Below, in pieces: positions 16,160-23,362 of a stretch of 25,135 bases of DNA. How positions within the stretch are numbered: position 1 is the first letter of the stretch; the number at the start of each line of letters is the position of its first letter. The notes under the pieces were generated by a model. It searched no databases. It was not told where the DNA came from and was given only the letters and a program-made list of their open reading frames with translations. The translations under genes and the position numbers were made by a program. The DNA comes from Euryarchaeota archaeon UBA605. GTDB lineage: Archaea > Thermoplasmatota > Poseidoniia > Poseidoniales > Thalassarchaeaceae. Location: NCBI GenBank assembly GCA_002504905.1, contig DATY01000016.1:1-25135 (forward strand). The letters are read 5' to 3'.

Positions 16160-17020
16160 TTATTCACCAGATCCTATAAATTTTATATCATCAACAATCA
16201 ATTTTTTATCAACCATTCCTATTCTTTGTCCTTCTTTGAGAAATAATCGTATAGCATCTCTCCCGTCTTTACCGTAATCAATAGTCCGATTATTTACATA
16301 CATGCCAACAAACTCCTTATTTGTGTCATCATCAATACCTCGTCCCCATTTTTTTGCGAAACTTAGTGCCTCATCAGGATGTTCTAAAGAATGAATGATA
16401 CTATTTTTCACATCATTGGTTAATGACTCGCACAATTCCATTCCTAGATCCTTTCTAACTACATTTCCCCCTAAGGGTAAAGGAAGTCCTGTTTTTTCAT
16501 TCCACCAAATGCCTAAATCCAAAACTAATTTTACTCCTTCTGATTCCCAAGTCAGCTGTCCTTCATGAATAATTAATCCCGCATCGTATTCTCCACTAGC
16601 AACTTTAGGCAATATTTCATCAAATGGAACAACTTCAACTTCAACTTCGCCCCAAGCCAATAATAGAGAGAGATAAGCACTGGTGCCTAATCCTGGAATT
16701 GCAATTACCTTGGTTTTTGCTTCTTCTTCAGTCATTTCTCTATTTGAAATAACCATTGGGCCATAACCTTCTCCCATTGATGCTCCACAATTCATCAAAT
16801 GATATTTTTCAGCGATTTCAGGAAATGAATGAATACTAACTGCTGAAATCTCATATGTTCCATCCATAGCATGTTTGTTCAAAGTTTCTATGTCAAGCAG
16901 AACATGTTCATATTCTCTTCCTTCAGTATTTATTGCCCCAGTAGTCATTGCATGGAACATGAATGCATCATCTGGATCTGGTGAATGTCCCACTCGGAAC
17001 GGCTTCTCGGCTGTGTTCAT
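16160..17020 (-). CDS. mqnD: 1,4-dihydroxy-6-naphthoate synthase (MqnD), menaquinone pathway
   Basis: MqnD converts cyclic dehypoxanthine futalosine to 1,4-dihydroxy-6-naphthoate, after the MqnE and MqnC steps. Family marks are VGHSPDPDDAFMFHAMTTG at the N-terminus, LLDIETLNKHAMDGTYEISAVSIHSF, NCGASMGEGYGPMVIS, IAIPGLGTSAYLSLLLAWG, VASGEYDAGLIIHEGQLTW, LDLGIWWNEKTGLPLPLGG and the conserved tail with NNRTIDYG. At 286 residues it is of normal length. No signal peptide is seen, so it is cytoplasmic. It is on the opposite strand to mqnE-mqnA and converges on them with the DOHH-like gene between. Confidence 0.92.
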   Translation of the reverse strand: MNTAEKPFRVGHSPDPDDAFMFHAMTTGAINTEGREYEHVLLDIETLNKHAMDGTYEISAVSIHSFPEIAEKYHLMNCGASMGEGYGPMVISNREMTEEEAKTKVIAIPGLGTSAYLSLLLAWGEVEVEVVPFDEILPKVASGEYDAGLIIHEGQLTWESEGVKLVLDLGIWWNEKTGLPLPLGGNVVRKDLGMELCESLTNDVKNSIIHSLEHPDEALSFAKKWGRGIDDDTNKEFVGMYVNNRTIDYGKDGRDAIRLFLKEGQRIGMVDKKLIVDDIKFIGSGE

Positions 17021-17110
17021 GAATTGGCGGTGTAAAACTAATACAAAACTGTGTGTATCTCAGTATTGTGAATGGTAAGGCTGAATAGAGTGTTTCTTTT
17101 CCAGGGTAAT

Positions 17111-17305
17111 ATGCCAGACGCATCTAAACTATCTACTGCATCAGGGCAGTTAGGTCCTGTATGTGCAATTACAGGTAAAGCAATGACTTTTGCAGAAGCA
17201 ATAGTATTAGATGATCAATTCGTTTGTTGGGAAGCTTATGTTGAGGCTACCGGTGCGGATTCAGCATCTGAAGGAAAAGAAGTTTCGGATCTAAACCTTG
17301 ATTGA
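17111..17305 (+). CDS. small protein with two cysteines, unknown function
   Basis: From the ATG at 17111 (MPDASKLSTASG) this is a 64-residue protein. Its core is GPVCAITGKAMTFAEAIVLD followed by FVCWEAYVEA; the two Cys are about 20 residues apart and could bind a metal or form half of a treble-clef-like site (inference). The tail is acidic (GKEVSDLNLD). The frame also opens at an ATG at 17072, which would add MVRLNRVFLFQGN. AGGG lies just before the inner ATG, while an AATACAAAA stretch about 28 bases before the outer ATG could be a promoter, so the start is undecided. It lies between mqnD (divergent) and priS. I do not recognise the family. Confidence 0.55.
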   Translation: MPDASKLSTASGQLGPVCAITGKAMTFAEAIVLDDQFVCWEAYVEATGADSASEGKEVSDLNLD

Positions 17306-17317
17306 TTAAACCTCAAC

Positions 17318-17324
17318 TTAATTT
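17318..17324 (+). promoter_or_regulatory. TATA-like box for priS
   Basis: TTAATTT is centred about 27 bases upstream of the priS ATG at 17348, with no ribosome site between. A leaderless transcript is inferred. Confidence 0.35.
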
Positions 17325-17347
17325 GCCACCTACTTTCTAAGTACACT

Positions 17348-18553
17348 ATGGTAGAGGGCTGGAGTCGTTTCGCTCTAAGATTTGGAGACTATTACAAATC
17401 TTTGAATCCCAATGATTTATGGGTCCCTCCTAGGCTAAAAAGTAGAGAATGGATGTTTATACCTTGGGGGTCTAGACCTCCTGATAGGCATAGGGGTTTT
17501 TTAGACAAAAAAGGACTTTCAGATTATTTAAATCAGAAAACTCCTCATTCATGTTTCCATAGTACTGCATACTATAAATCTCCTAATGAAAGAAAAATGA
17601 TTGACAAAGATTGGCTTGGAGCAGACCTAATTTTCGATTTAGATGGAGATCATTTACCTGGCGTCTCGGATAACGATTTCCCTACCATGATTTCTAAGAT
17701 TCAAGAACAAGCATGGACGCTCTGGTCAGATTTTTTACAACCAGAATTTGGATTCGAAGAGAAATATGTTCAAACTTCTTTTTCCGGACATAGAGGATTT
17801 CATATCCATGTCAGAGATCCATCATTATTACACCTAGATTCTAATGCTAGAAGACAGCTTGTAAATTACATTCGCGGTGAAGGAATTAATGTTCAAACAA
17901 TTCTTTCTGGACCAGACTCTGGTTGGCAAAATAGAATTAATACCGGTATTCAATCCGTTACACATAAATTGAAGGTAATCAAAGAAAAAGGTCCAGACTA
18001 CAAATTATTTATTGAAAACTTACAGTCTGCTGTGGAGAATACTAACAAGGTATCAAATGTGAATAGAAAAAAACTATCAGTAGGAAAAATTAACGAGATA
18101 GCTGATATGGCTGATGACGAGCGTCTGAATAGATTGTTAGCAGACAATAAATTAAGGGTCTTCGGTGAAAAAAATACATCTGTATTTTGGGAAATGGTGA
18201 GAGGTGATAATTCGGTAGTATTAGGTTCTGCAGGAGAAACAGATGAGGCAGTTACGGTGGATGTAAAGAGGGTGATTCGATGGATAGGTAGCCTGCATGG
18301 TAAATGCGGATTAAGAGTCACAGAAATGCCATTAGAAAGATTAAATCCCTTTTCTAACAATTATTTCAACCCCTTAAAAGAATCAATAGTTTTCTCTTCT
18401 GATAAGAAATTTAATATTTTACTGAATAAAGATGATGTAACAGCCGAATTGGCTGGAATAAGAGTTGAAGGAAACTCCGGAGATAGGTTTGAAGTCACAG
18501 AATCTTTAGCAACTTTCCTAGTTCTGAAAGGTTGGGGGACAATTGTTAATTAG
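17348..18553 (+). CDS. priS: DNA primase small (catalytic) subunit
   Basis: PriS makes the RNA (or DNA) primers at the replication fork with PriL. The catalytic Asp pair is in LIFDLDGDHLPG (D97 and D99), and SFSGHRGFHIHV (146 onward) is the nucleotide-binding SGxRGxH motif. The last catalytic region is VDVKRVIRWIGSLHGKCGLRV. The N-terminus (MVEGWSRFALRFGDYYKS) begins like other archaeal PriS. Length 401 is at the long end, with an extra helical, polar segment at about 215-280. I see no cysteine cluster where many PriS proteins carry a structural zinc knuckle, so that element is probably missing. The ATG seems leaderless. priL is not in the window. Confidence 0.93.
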   Translation: MVEGWSRFALRFGDYYKSLNPNDLWVPPRLKSREWMFIPWGSRPPDRHRGFLDKKGLSDYLNQKTPHSCFHSTAYYKSPNERKMIDKDWLGADLIFDLDGDHLPGVSDNDFPTMISKIQEQAWTLWSDFLQPEFGFEEKYVQTSFSGHRGFHIHVRDPSLLHLDSNARRQLVNYIRGEGINVQTILSGPDSGWQNRINTGIQSVTHKLKVIKEKGPDYKLFIENLQSAVENTNKVSNVNRKKLSVGKINEIADMADDERLNRLLADNKLRVFGEKNTSVFWEMVRGDNSVVLGSAGETDEAVTVDVKRVIRWIGSLHGKCGLRVTEMPLERLNPFSNNYFNPLKESIVFSSDKKFNILLNKDDVTAELAGIRVEGNSGDRFEVTESLATFLVLKGWGTIVN

Positions 18554-18562
18554 ATATATTTT
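18553..18562 (+). promoter_or_regulatory. TATA-like box upstream of the acidic repeat protein
   Basis: GATATATTTT lies directly after the priS stop and about 65 bases before the chosen ATG (18623). Transcription would start near 18583, just before an in-frame GTG at 18590. Assigned by eye. Confidence 0.35.
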
Positions 18563-18622
18563 GAACACTGAATCACAATATGTTGAAGAGTGATTAGGTT
18601 CGGAAGAGTACTAGTGAGTACT

Positions 18623-19408
18623 ATGGGCGAGGACGAGAAGACTCAAGATGACACTCAAGGGATGCCTTTACCGCCACTCCCTCCGGGTATCTCTTTGCCA
18701 TTACCTCCGCCACCACCGCCACCATCCGAGAATATCGATTTTGATGAGGATTTAGAAATTGTTTCTGATGAAATAGAGGATCTAAATCAGGAAGTAGAAA
18801 CTACTCAAAATAATGATTTTCAATCTCATTGGGAGAAAAGGAAAGCTTCTGATCCAAATCTTTCGGTAGGTAACCGCGAGAGTATGTATGGTCATATAGA
18901 CCGAATCGCTACTGGCGAAGTTGGAACTCTTTTGGATCGATTCTCCAATCGTTTCGGCTCCGAATTAGATAGAGAAATTATTGTTTTAAGGAAAAAACAA
19001 CAACAAGAAATGCGTGAAATTAAACCAACTGTTGAACTAATACAAGCACCTGATGAAGAATACGAAGAATATGAAGAAGAAATTCAAGAAGATCTTGAAG
19101 AAGAACTAACAGATTCTGAATCAGAAGACCAGGAGTTTGCAGAATTCTTTTCAGTAATCAATAATTTGCTTGGCGACATTACAGATGAAGATGCAATCAA
19201 GGATTTTATCGCCTCAGAATCATTTTCATTATTTGAGAAAGTAGGGGCTTCGCCTGAGTCTGTTTCTGAGGAAGAAAAAGGAGAGTTCTTCAGAATCATT
19301 AATCAGGTTCTTGGTGATCTTCCTGATGATAATAAATCTGTAGAAGCATTTATTGGTTCATCCGATTTCTCGATATTTGTAAAGATGGGTGAATTATACG
19401 GAGAATGA
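18623..19408 (+). CDS. acidic, proline-rich protein with a C-terminal tandem duplication
   Basis: This is a 261-residue protein of unknown function with no membrane segment. From the ATG at 18623, residues 14-35 are a proline-rich tract (including nine consecutive Pro), then an acidic helix-prone stretch. A charged middle (LLDRFSNRFGSELDREIIVL, then KKQQQEMRE) follows, with an Asp/Glu-rich spacer (EEYEEYEEE). The last about 85 residues hold two copies of a 35-36 residue unit: EFFSVINNLLGDITDED to FEKVG, and EFFRIINQVLGDLPDDN to FVKMG, offset by 47-48 residues. The frame opens at GTG 18590; ATG 18623 (MGEDEKTQDD) is the first ATG in frame. The stop lies four bases before the RDD-like gene, indicating coupled translation. 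A scaffold that binds the lysine-rich tail of the next protein is a guess. Confidence 0.6.
   Translation: MGEDEKTQDDTQGMPLPPLPPGISLPLPPPPPPPSENIDFDEDLEIVSDEIEDLNQEVETTQNNDFQSHWEKRKASDPNLSVGNRESMYGHIDRIATGEVGTLLDRFSNRFGSELDREIIVLRKKQQQEMREIKPTVELIQAPDEEYEEYEEEIQEDLEEELTDSESEDQEFAEFFSVINNLLGDITDEDAIKDFIASESFSLFEKVGASPESVSEEEKGEFFRIINQVLGDLPDDNKSVEAFIGSSDFSIFVKMGELYGE
19142..19390 (+). repeat. coding tandem duplication (two copies, about 141-144 base period)
   Basis: Two protein-level copies lie at about 19142-19246 and 19283-19390. They share EFF-x-I-IN-x-LGD at the start and F-I-x-S-x-F-S-x-F-x-K-x-G at the end. The DNA is clearly diverged, so it is an old internal duplication and not a recent one. 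Confidence 0.7.
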
Positions 19409-19412
19409 AATT

Positions 19413-20237
19413 ATGGGACTATTAGAAAAGGCTGGAAATACTCAGACAGAAGATAAAAAAACTACTACTGTAGTTAAGCCTGCAAAAAAGGCTGCTAAGG
19501 TTAATGAAGCTGCAGCAAAGTCTGTAAAGGTTGATGAACCAACCCCTAAAGAATCTAAGAAAGCTGCTAAAGCTAAGAAAGCAAAGAAACCAAAGAAGAC
19601 AAAAACGCCTAAAGTTAGGAAAGAGCGAGTTATCAAAGAATTCCCTGAAGGATTTGATGAAGTTAACAAGGCTCGTGCATGGTTCCGTACCTTAGTGGAT
19701 CTTGCAGTGAACTTTTCATTATTTTCGTTCTACCTTTTAACAAATATAGTTGCAGGCGGGGCTTCAGATTTGACCTATGTCCTGATACTCAGTTTGATTT
19801 TACCAATATTCAATCTAGTTTTCATGCCATATAAAACGGGAAGAACTGTTGGTCAATGGATCACTACAACTCGATACGTCAATTCTCGAGGTAAGAATCC
19901 TCCATTCCTCTATCATCTCTTGAAGAGTTCTCCAGTTATTTCTTATCTCTCTGGTGCTGGTGCTTTCTTAGTTCTGATATCAGCATCAACAGAATGGACC
20001 AATGGGATGATAGGTGTAGTAGTGACATTGCTATTCATTTTCCTACTAGTTCCAGGAGACTGGTTGTTCAAAAAGTTCCATCACCAATCTTTTGGAATTT
20101 GGGAGTTCCTGTTTGGAGGGGTTTGGAATGCACGAGCTCAGAAAGGCGAAGGTGGAACTGGAAATAGATTATTCCAAAGATTGGAATCATTGAGCGATTA
20201 CACCGAATCTAAGGGATGGCTCGAAGATAAAGAATAA
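19413..20237 (+). CDS. RDD-like membrane protein with a lysine/alanine-rich N-terminal tail
   Basis: From the ATG at 19413 (MGLLEKAGNTQ) this is 274 residues. Residues about 15-75 are Lys/Ala/Pro-rich and histone H1-like (AKKAKKPKKTKTPKVRKER). Four hydrophobic segments follow at about residues 93-116, 120-140, 175-195 and 200-222. The pattern RAWFRTLVDLAV in the first helix and TGRTVGQWITTTRYVNSRG after the second resembles the RDD family (Arg in helix 1, Asp, and G-x-T-x-G-x plus a following loop), though degenerate. Its role is unknown; RDD proteins are sometimes ion transporters. The frame opens at GTG 19389, but GGAG nine bases before 19413 favours the ATG. It is coupled to the acidic repeat protein upstream (four-base gap). 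Confidence 0.6.
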   Translation: MGLLEKAGNTQTEDKKTTTVVKPAKKAAKVNEAAAKSVKVDEPTPKESKKAAKAKKAKKPKKTKTPKVRKERVIKEFPEGFDEVNKARAWFRTLVDLAVNFSLFSFYLLTNIVAGGASDLTYVLILSLILPIFNLVFMPYKTGRTVGQWITTTRYVNSRGKNPPFLYHLLKSSPVISYLSGAGAFLVLISASTEWTNGMIGVVVTLLFIFLLVPGDWLFKKFHHQSFGIWEFLFGGVWNARAQKGEGGTGNRLFQRLESLSDYTESKGWLEDKE

Positions 20238-20289
20238 GTCAAATTAATGTTTTTCAAAAACACGACTTCAAAAAGTATGTTTGCTTTGT

Positions 20290-20565
20290 ATGTTCGTGTC
20301 ATTAGTTGATTTTCTTCTTGCTCCTAGGAAAGATCACAGGGGTTGGAATACACCTAATGAAGCCTCTAGAATATTATTATTGATGGTTTTAATATCTGTT
20401 TCTTATTGGGCATGGCCACTTTCTAATGGAATGATTTACATGTGGTTGACAATAATTCTGTTAGTATCAACTGCTATTCTCTCTGTAGGTTGGTTAATTT
20501 TATCTTTTGCCAGTCAAAATAGGGAGTCTAGAAAGTTAACACCTTCAGTTGGTAAAAATAAGTAA
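20290..20565 (+). CDS. small two-helix membrane protein
   Basis: This is a protein of about 91 residues of unknown function. A short basic segment (APRKDHRGWNTPNEASR) is followed by two hydrophobic helices at about 28-43 and 48-71 and a basic tail (RESRKLTPSVGKNK). The frame opens at TTG 20281; I use the first in-frame ATG at 20290 (MFVSLVDFLL), with no clear ribosome site. It is on the same strand and 52 bases downstream of the RDD-like gene, and convergent with the DUF2892-like gene. Confidence 0.5.
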   Translation: MFVSLVDFLLAPRKDHRGWNTPNEASRILLLMVLISVSYWAWPLSNGMIYMWLTIILLVSTAILSVGWLILSFASQNRESRKLTPSVGKNK

Positions 20566-20577
20566 TCCCTGATATAA

Positions 20578-20811
20578 TCAAAGTGGTGTTTTAATTCCAA
20601 TAGCCCGAACTACGCACCAACCTTCTCTGGCTTCCCACATAGCAAATAAACCACCAATAATACTTCCAACTATTGCTAGCCCGTAGGTTTCTGATGGAAG
20701 ATATCCTTGTGTGACTAGTACCGCCAGTACCAATCCTGCCAATATAGCAAAAACACCTGTAATAAAACGAACTACTCTACCTTTAGCATCAATATTACAG
20801 GCTCTTTCCAC
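20578..20811 (-). CDS. YgaP/DUF2892-like small membrane protein
   Basis: This is a 77-residue protein with two membrane helices (about 16-34 and 43-59). It begins ERACNIDAKGRVVRFITG and ends EGWCVVRAIGIKTPL. The N-terminal Asn-x-x-x-x-x-R-x-x-R pattern and the C-terminal Gly-Trp-Cys...Gly-Ile-x-Thr match DUF2892/YgaP-type membrane domains, which often accompany rhodanese domains in sulfur handling. The only canonical start is GTG: an in-frame TGA lies seven codons upstream and no ATG or TTG intervenes. A TATA-like box centred about 26 bases before the GTG suggests a leaderless GTG-initiated transcript. Confidence 0.75.
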   Translation of the reverse strand: MERACNIDAKGRVVRFITGVFAILAGLVLAVLVTQGYLPSETYGLAIVGSIIGGLFAMWEAREGWCVVRAIGIKTPL

Positions 20812-20832
20812 ACATTCTGATTGGGTGAATCA

Positions 20833-20840
20833 CATATTAA
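20833..20840 (-). promoter_or_regulatory. TATA-like box for the DUF2892-like gene
   Basis: Minus-strand TTAATATG is centred about 26 bases upstream of the GTG start at 20811. The spacing is ideal for a leaderless archaeal transcript. Confidence 0.5.
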
Positions 20841-20909
20841 TGCATGTTTTTATTTTAGTGTAGAATATTTTCTCTATTAATGCTTTTTTAGACATAAATG
20901 AACTATTGG

Positions 20910-20919
20910 AATATATTTG
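20910..20919 (+). promoter_or_regulatory. TATA-like box for the 20958 membrane protein
   Basis: AATATATTTG would place transcription start near 20940, giving a leader of roughly 18 bases that contains GGGA just before the ATG at 20958. The divergent gap 20812-20957 otherwise shows only AT-rich sequence. Confidence 0.4.
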
Positions 20920-20957
20920 CACCATTTCTTTAATGATGGATTAGTATTGGGAATGTC

Positions 20958-22049
20958 ATGGCAGCAACTCTTGAATCCACTTTCGTAGCGATTTTAGTAT
21001 TGCTTTCTCCATTGTTTTTAGCTACACCTCTGTCTTTTGCATGGAAGTGGTGGACTGGAATGGAACCTGAACATGAACATTACAGAGAAAAAGTTCGAGT
21101 AGTTCTTGACTCGGGTATTCCATTGAGCAGATATCGTCCGGAATTAGATGCTGAGGCAAGAAAAGTATACCTAGATCCAGATCGTCAAGCAAGAATAGAA
21201 TCTGATCTTCTTAATCCTCTTGGAGTTACACATTTTATATTATTTCCAGCACTGATTGCTTGGCCTATTTTGTTTCCTTTTTCCATAATTATTGGATTAT
21301 TAGCCTGGTTTCCATTAAAAATATTTGAATGGATTCTAATTGAGAAAAAAGTTCTTCTTAGAATAGCTAATTTAGTAAAGAAAGTCAATCGCTGGGAGAT
21401 TATTGGTATACCAAGATCAGATATTGGAATCAAGACATCTGATAGAATTTTATCATCAATCCATAGGATGCCTATTACTGTATTTTTAGGGCTTTTTTCT
21501 TACTTATTAATAATGAATCTACATTGGCTCGCTGGTTTTAGCATAAAGAATACGATACTTCTTTCTTCTCTACTTTACATTATTTTAGTTTCATTTATCT
21601 CAGTAATTAGGGCAGCGACAGCGAGTGCTCTTTCTTTTGCAGATCTTCCCAAAAGGAAGGTAATTCCAATGGATAGTTTGGTAGAATCTTGGATGGCTCC
21701 TTGGGTCGGAGTCGGATTAGTTTTCTTTCTTGTCAGACAATTGACATTTTCCTACAAGGCAATACGTCAAGATACACTCTTCATAGACCCCATAATATTC
21801 TCATTATCGATATTATTGGTTTTGTATACTGCAACAATAATCGGTTTAATGATTGAAGTTACATTCTTTAGAAATAGGGCCAATGAAGTCAAAACAAAAT
21901 TTCAACTTCAAGTAATTGATATTCATTCTCCAACATTGTATTTATTCACTCAACACTTAGGGGATTTAAAAATTTCACCACTAATGTCATTAGATGAATG
22001 GGTACAGAAGAATGAAAGTTTTGAATCAACAGATTTTGATAGAATTTAA
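20958..22049 (+). CDS. polytopic membrane protein, unknown function
   Basis: This 363-residue protein has hydrophobic segments at about residues 8-28, 93-120 (long, possibly two), 173-191, 198-217, 247-263 and 279-302, so six or seven helices. Between the first two lies a charged loop (WTGMEPEHEHYREKVRVV, then LDAEARKVYLDPDRQARIE). A soluble C-terminal tail follows (FQLQVIDIHSPTLYLFTQ, then SLDEWVQKNES). I do not recognise a family. The ATG is preceded by GGGA at five bases. The 3' end overlaps the convergent ygfZ-like gene by 24 bases, the longest overlap in the window. Confidence 0.65.
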   Translation: MAATLESTFVAILVLLSPLFLATPLSFAWKWWTGMEPEHEHYREKVRVVLDSGIPLSRYRPELDAEARKVYLDPDRQARIESDLLNPLGVTHFILFPALIAWPILFPFSIIIGLLAWFPLKIFEWILIEKKVLLRIANLVKKVNRWEIIGIPRSDIGIKTSDRILSSIHRMPITVFLGLFSYLLIMNLHWLAGFSIKNTILLSSLLYIILVSFISVIRAATASALSFADLPKRKVIPMDSLVESWMAPWVGVGLVFFLVRQLTFSYKAIRQDTLFIDPIIFSLSILLVLYTATIIGLMIEVTFFRNRANEVKTKFQLQVIDIHSPTLYLFTQHLGDLKISPLMSLDEWVQKNESFESTDFDRI

Positions 22050-22910
22050 TTCTTCATGTCTTAGCTCAATATCGTCTATTATTAGTATCTCATCTTCGAA
22101 ATCGTTAATCAAAAAAAATCCAGTTTTTCCTAAACTAGTGGTAACATTAATCCTCTCTCCATTTTTTGACCTATATTTCCCTAATTCTATATCTTTATTT
22201 GATTTAAATCTCGAAATTTTCTTTTTCAATTTACCTCTACTCTCCATTCTCGCATGTATTTCTTGTCCTGGATAACACCCTTTCTTTAAGTCAACTAACA
22301 TATCTAAACCCAGTTCAGAAGGTAAGAGATTATGCTTGTACTCTTCAAATGATAGTATCCCATTGAAAACTCTAAATTCTCTCCAATCCTTTTCTTCTAA
22401 TTTTTCGTAACCTGAGGGAATATCTTCTAAAATTTTTTCAATTTCACTTGATTTCAATATTATATCAATTTTTGATATATCTTCAATATCTAAAATCTTA
22501 ACATAATATTCTCCCCATATCGCCCATTTATTATCTTCAATTATCATTTTTCCCACTGGAATAATATCCACTAAGTCTTTTTTGGTGCCAATGAAAGAAA
22601 CTTTTGTTAGGATTCCGTCACCATTCATAATACGGACATCTTCATTCCAATGTATGCCTGATACAATCAATTTTCTAGTTTCCTTTGAAGCTTCTAAGTT
22701 CCCTAAAAGTAGAATTTGATTATCAATTCGTAGTATTTCTAAAGAATCTGTAATTCTACCGTTAGCATTACAGATCAAACTTTCTATACTTTGAAGATGA
22801 TTAATTTGTTTAATATTTGATGTAATTAATCTATTGATATGTTCTATAGAATCTGAACCTTCAGCAACAGTAAAACTACATTGATGGATGTAATAGCCCT
22901 TTTTCACCAT
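22026..22910 (-). CDS. YgfZ/GcvT-like tetrahydrofolate-binding protein for iron-sulfur assembly
   Basis: YgfZ (COG0354-type) proteins help late iron-sulfur cluster assembly and use a folate. The decisive mark is KKGCYPGQEIHARM near residue 220, the K-G-C-Y-x-G-Q-E signature of the family, preceded by LLPSELGLDMLVDL. The N-terminal part (CSFTVAEGSDSIEHINRLIT) corresponds to the usual 'v.G.D...fl..l.T' segment, and the C-terminal beta barrel follows. The frame opens at 22955 inside the A-type carrier gene, but the ATG at 22910 (MVKKGYYIH) lies four bases after that gene's stop and suits the family length, so I chose it. The pairing with an A-type carrier supports the iron-sulfur assignment. An aminomethyltransferase (GcvT) reading is rejected because the length and signature fit YgfZ. 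Confidence 0.85.
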   Translation of the reverse strand: MVKKGYYIHQCSFTVAEGSDSIEHINRLITSNIKQINHLQSIESLICNANGRITDSLEILRIDNQILLLGNLEASKETRKLIVSGIHWNEDVRIMNGDGILTKVSFIGTKKDLVDIIPVGKMIIEDNKWAIWGEYYVKILDIEDISKIDIILKSSEIEKILEDIPSGYEKLEEKDWREFRVFNGILSFEEYKHNLLPSELGLDMLVDLKKGCYPGQEIHARMESRGKLKKKISRFKSNKDIELGKYRSKNGERINVTTSLGKTGFFLINDFEDEILIIDDIELRHEELNSIKIC

Positions 22911-22914
22911 ATTA

Positions 22915-23301
22915 TCAACCAAAAGATTGACCACAACCGCATTCTCTTGAAGCATTAGGGTTCGTTATGTTGAACCCTCCTCCCATTAATGTATCTTTGA
23001 AATCTAATTCAATGCCATTTAGTAGTGAACTGTCTCCATTATGGATGAAAACTTCTACTCCTTCAAATTCTTGTATTTGGAAGTTTTGTGAATCTGGCTT
23101 TTCAATAATTTTCATATCGTATAAGTAACCTGAACAACCACCTGATTGAGCACTAATAACAAGACAATGTGTTTCTTCGTCACCTTCCATAGTTTTTTTC
23201 ATTTGATTAATTGCATTATCAGTAACAGTAATTTTTACATTTACAACTTCAGTTTGTGTAATTACTGGTAGGGAGAAGCCTTCTCCGCCTAGAATGCCCA
23301 T
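22915..23301 (-). CDS. A-type iron-sulfur cluster carrier (HesB/IscA/ErpA family)
   Basis: This is a carrier that receives iron-sulfur clusters and passes them to target proteins. The three ligand Cys are in SGGCSGYLYDM and, near the C-terminus, NPNASRECGCGQSF, the family's C...CGCG pattern. The core begins NVKITVTDNAINQMKK. The frame opens at an ATG at 23349, but a TATA-like box (minus-strand TGTATAAC, about 23342-23349) overlaps that ATG, so transcription should start near 23318. I therefore place the start at the ATG at 23301 (MGILGGEGF). It is followed by the YgfZ-like gene four bases later and is divergent from fdhD. Confidence 0.9.
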   Translation of the reverse strand: MGILGGEGFSLPVITQTEVVNVKITVTDNAINQMKKTMEGDEETHCLVISAQSGGCSGYLYDMKIIEKPDSQNFQIQEFEGVEVFIHNGDSSLLNGIELDFKDTLMGGGFNITNPNASRECGCGQSFG

Positions 23302-23341
23302 GTACCGTTGAGAGAGGAGGGCTATATGAATAATCGTGTAG

Positions 23342-23349
23342 TTATACAT
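23342..23349 (-). promoter_or_regulatory. TATA-like box for the A-type carrier gene
   Basis: Minus-strand TGTATAAC overlaps the first ATG of the open frame (23349). If it is used, that ATG cannot be the start, and the ATG at 23301 gets a leader of roughly 18 bases. Confidence 0.4.
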
Positions 23350-23362
23350 TACAACCTATGGT

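Noticed and set aside
18680..18730. Proline codon run considered as a microsatellite or mobile repeat
   Set aside because: It is in frame, with mixed Pro codons, so it reads as a protein low-complexity tract and not a DNA repeat element.
20812..20957. Possible tRNA or small RNA in the longest clean intergenic gap
   Set aside because: No cloverleaf-like pairing or T-loop sequence was seen; the gap is AT-rich and is explained by two divergent promoters.
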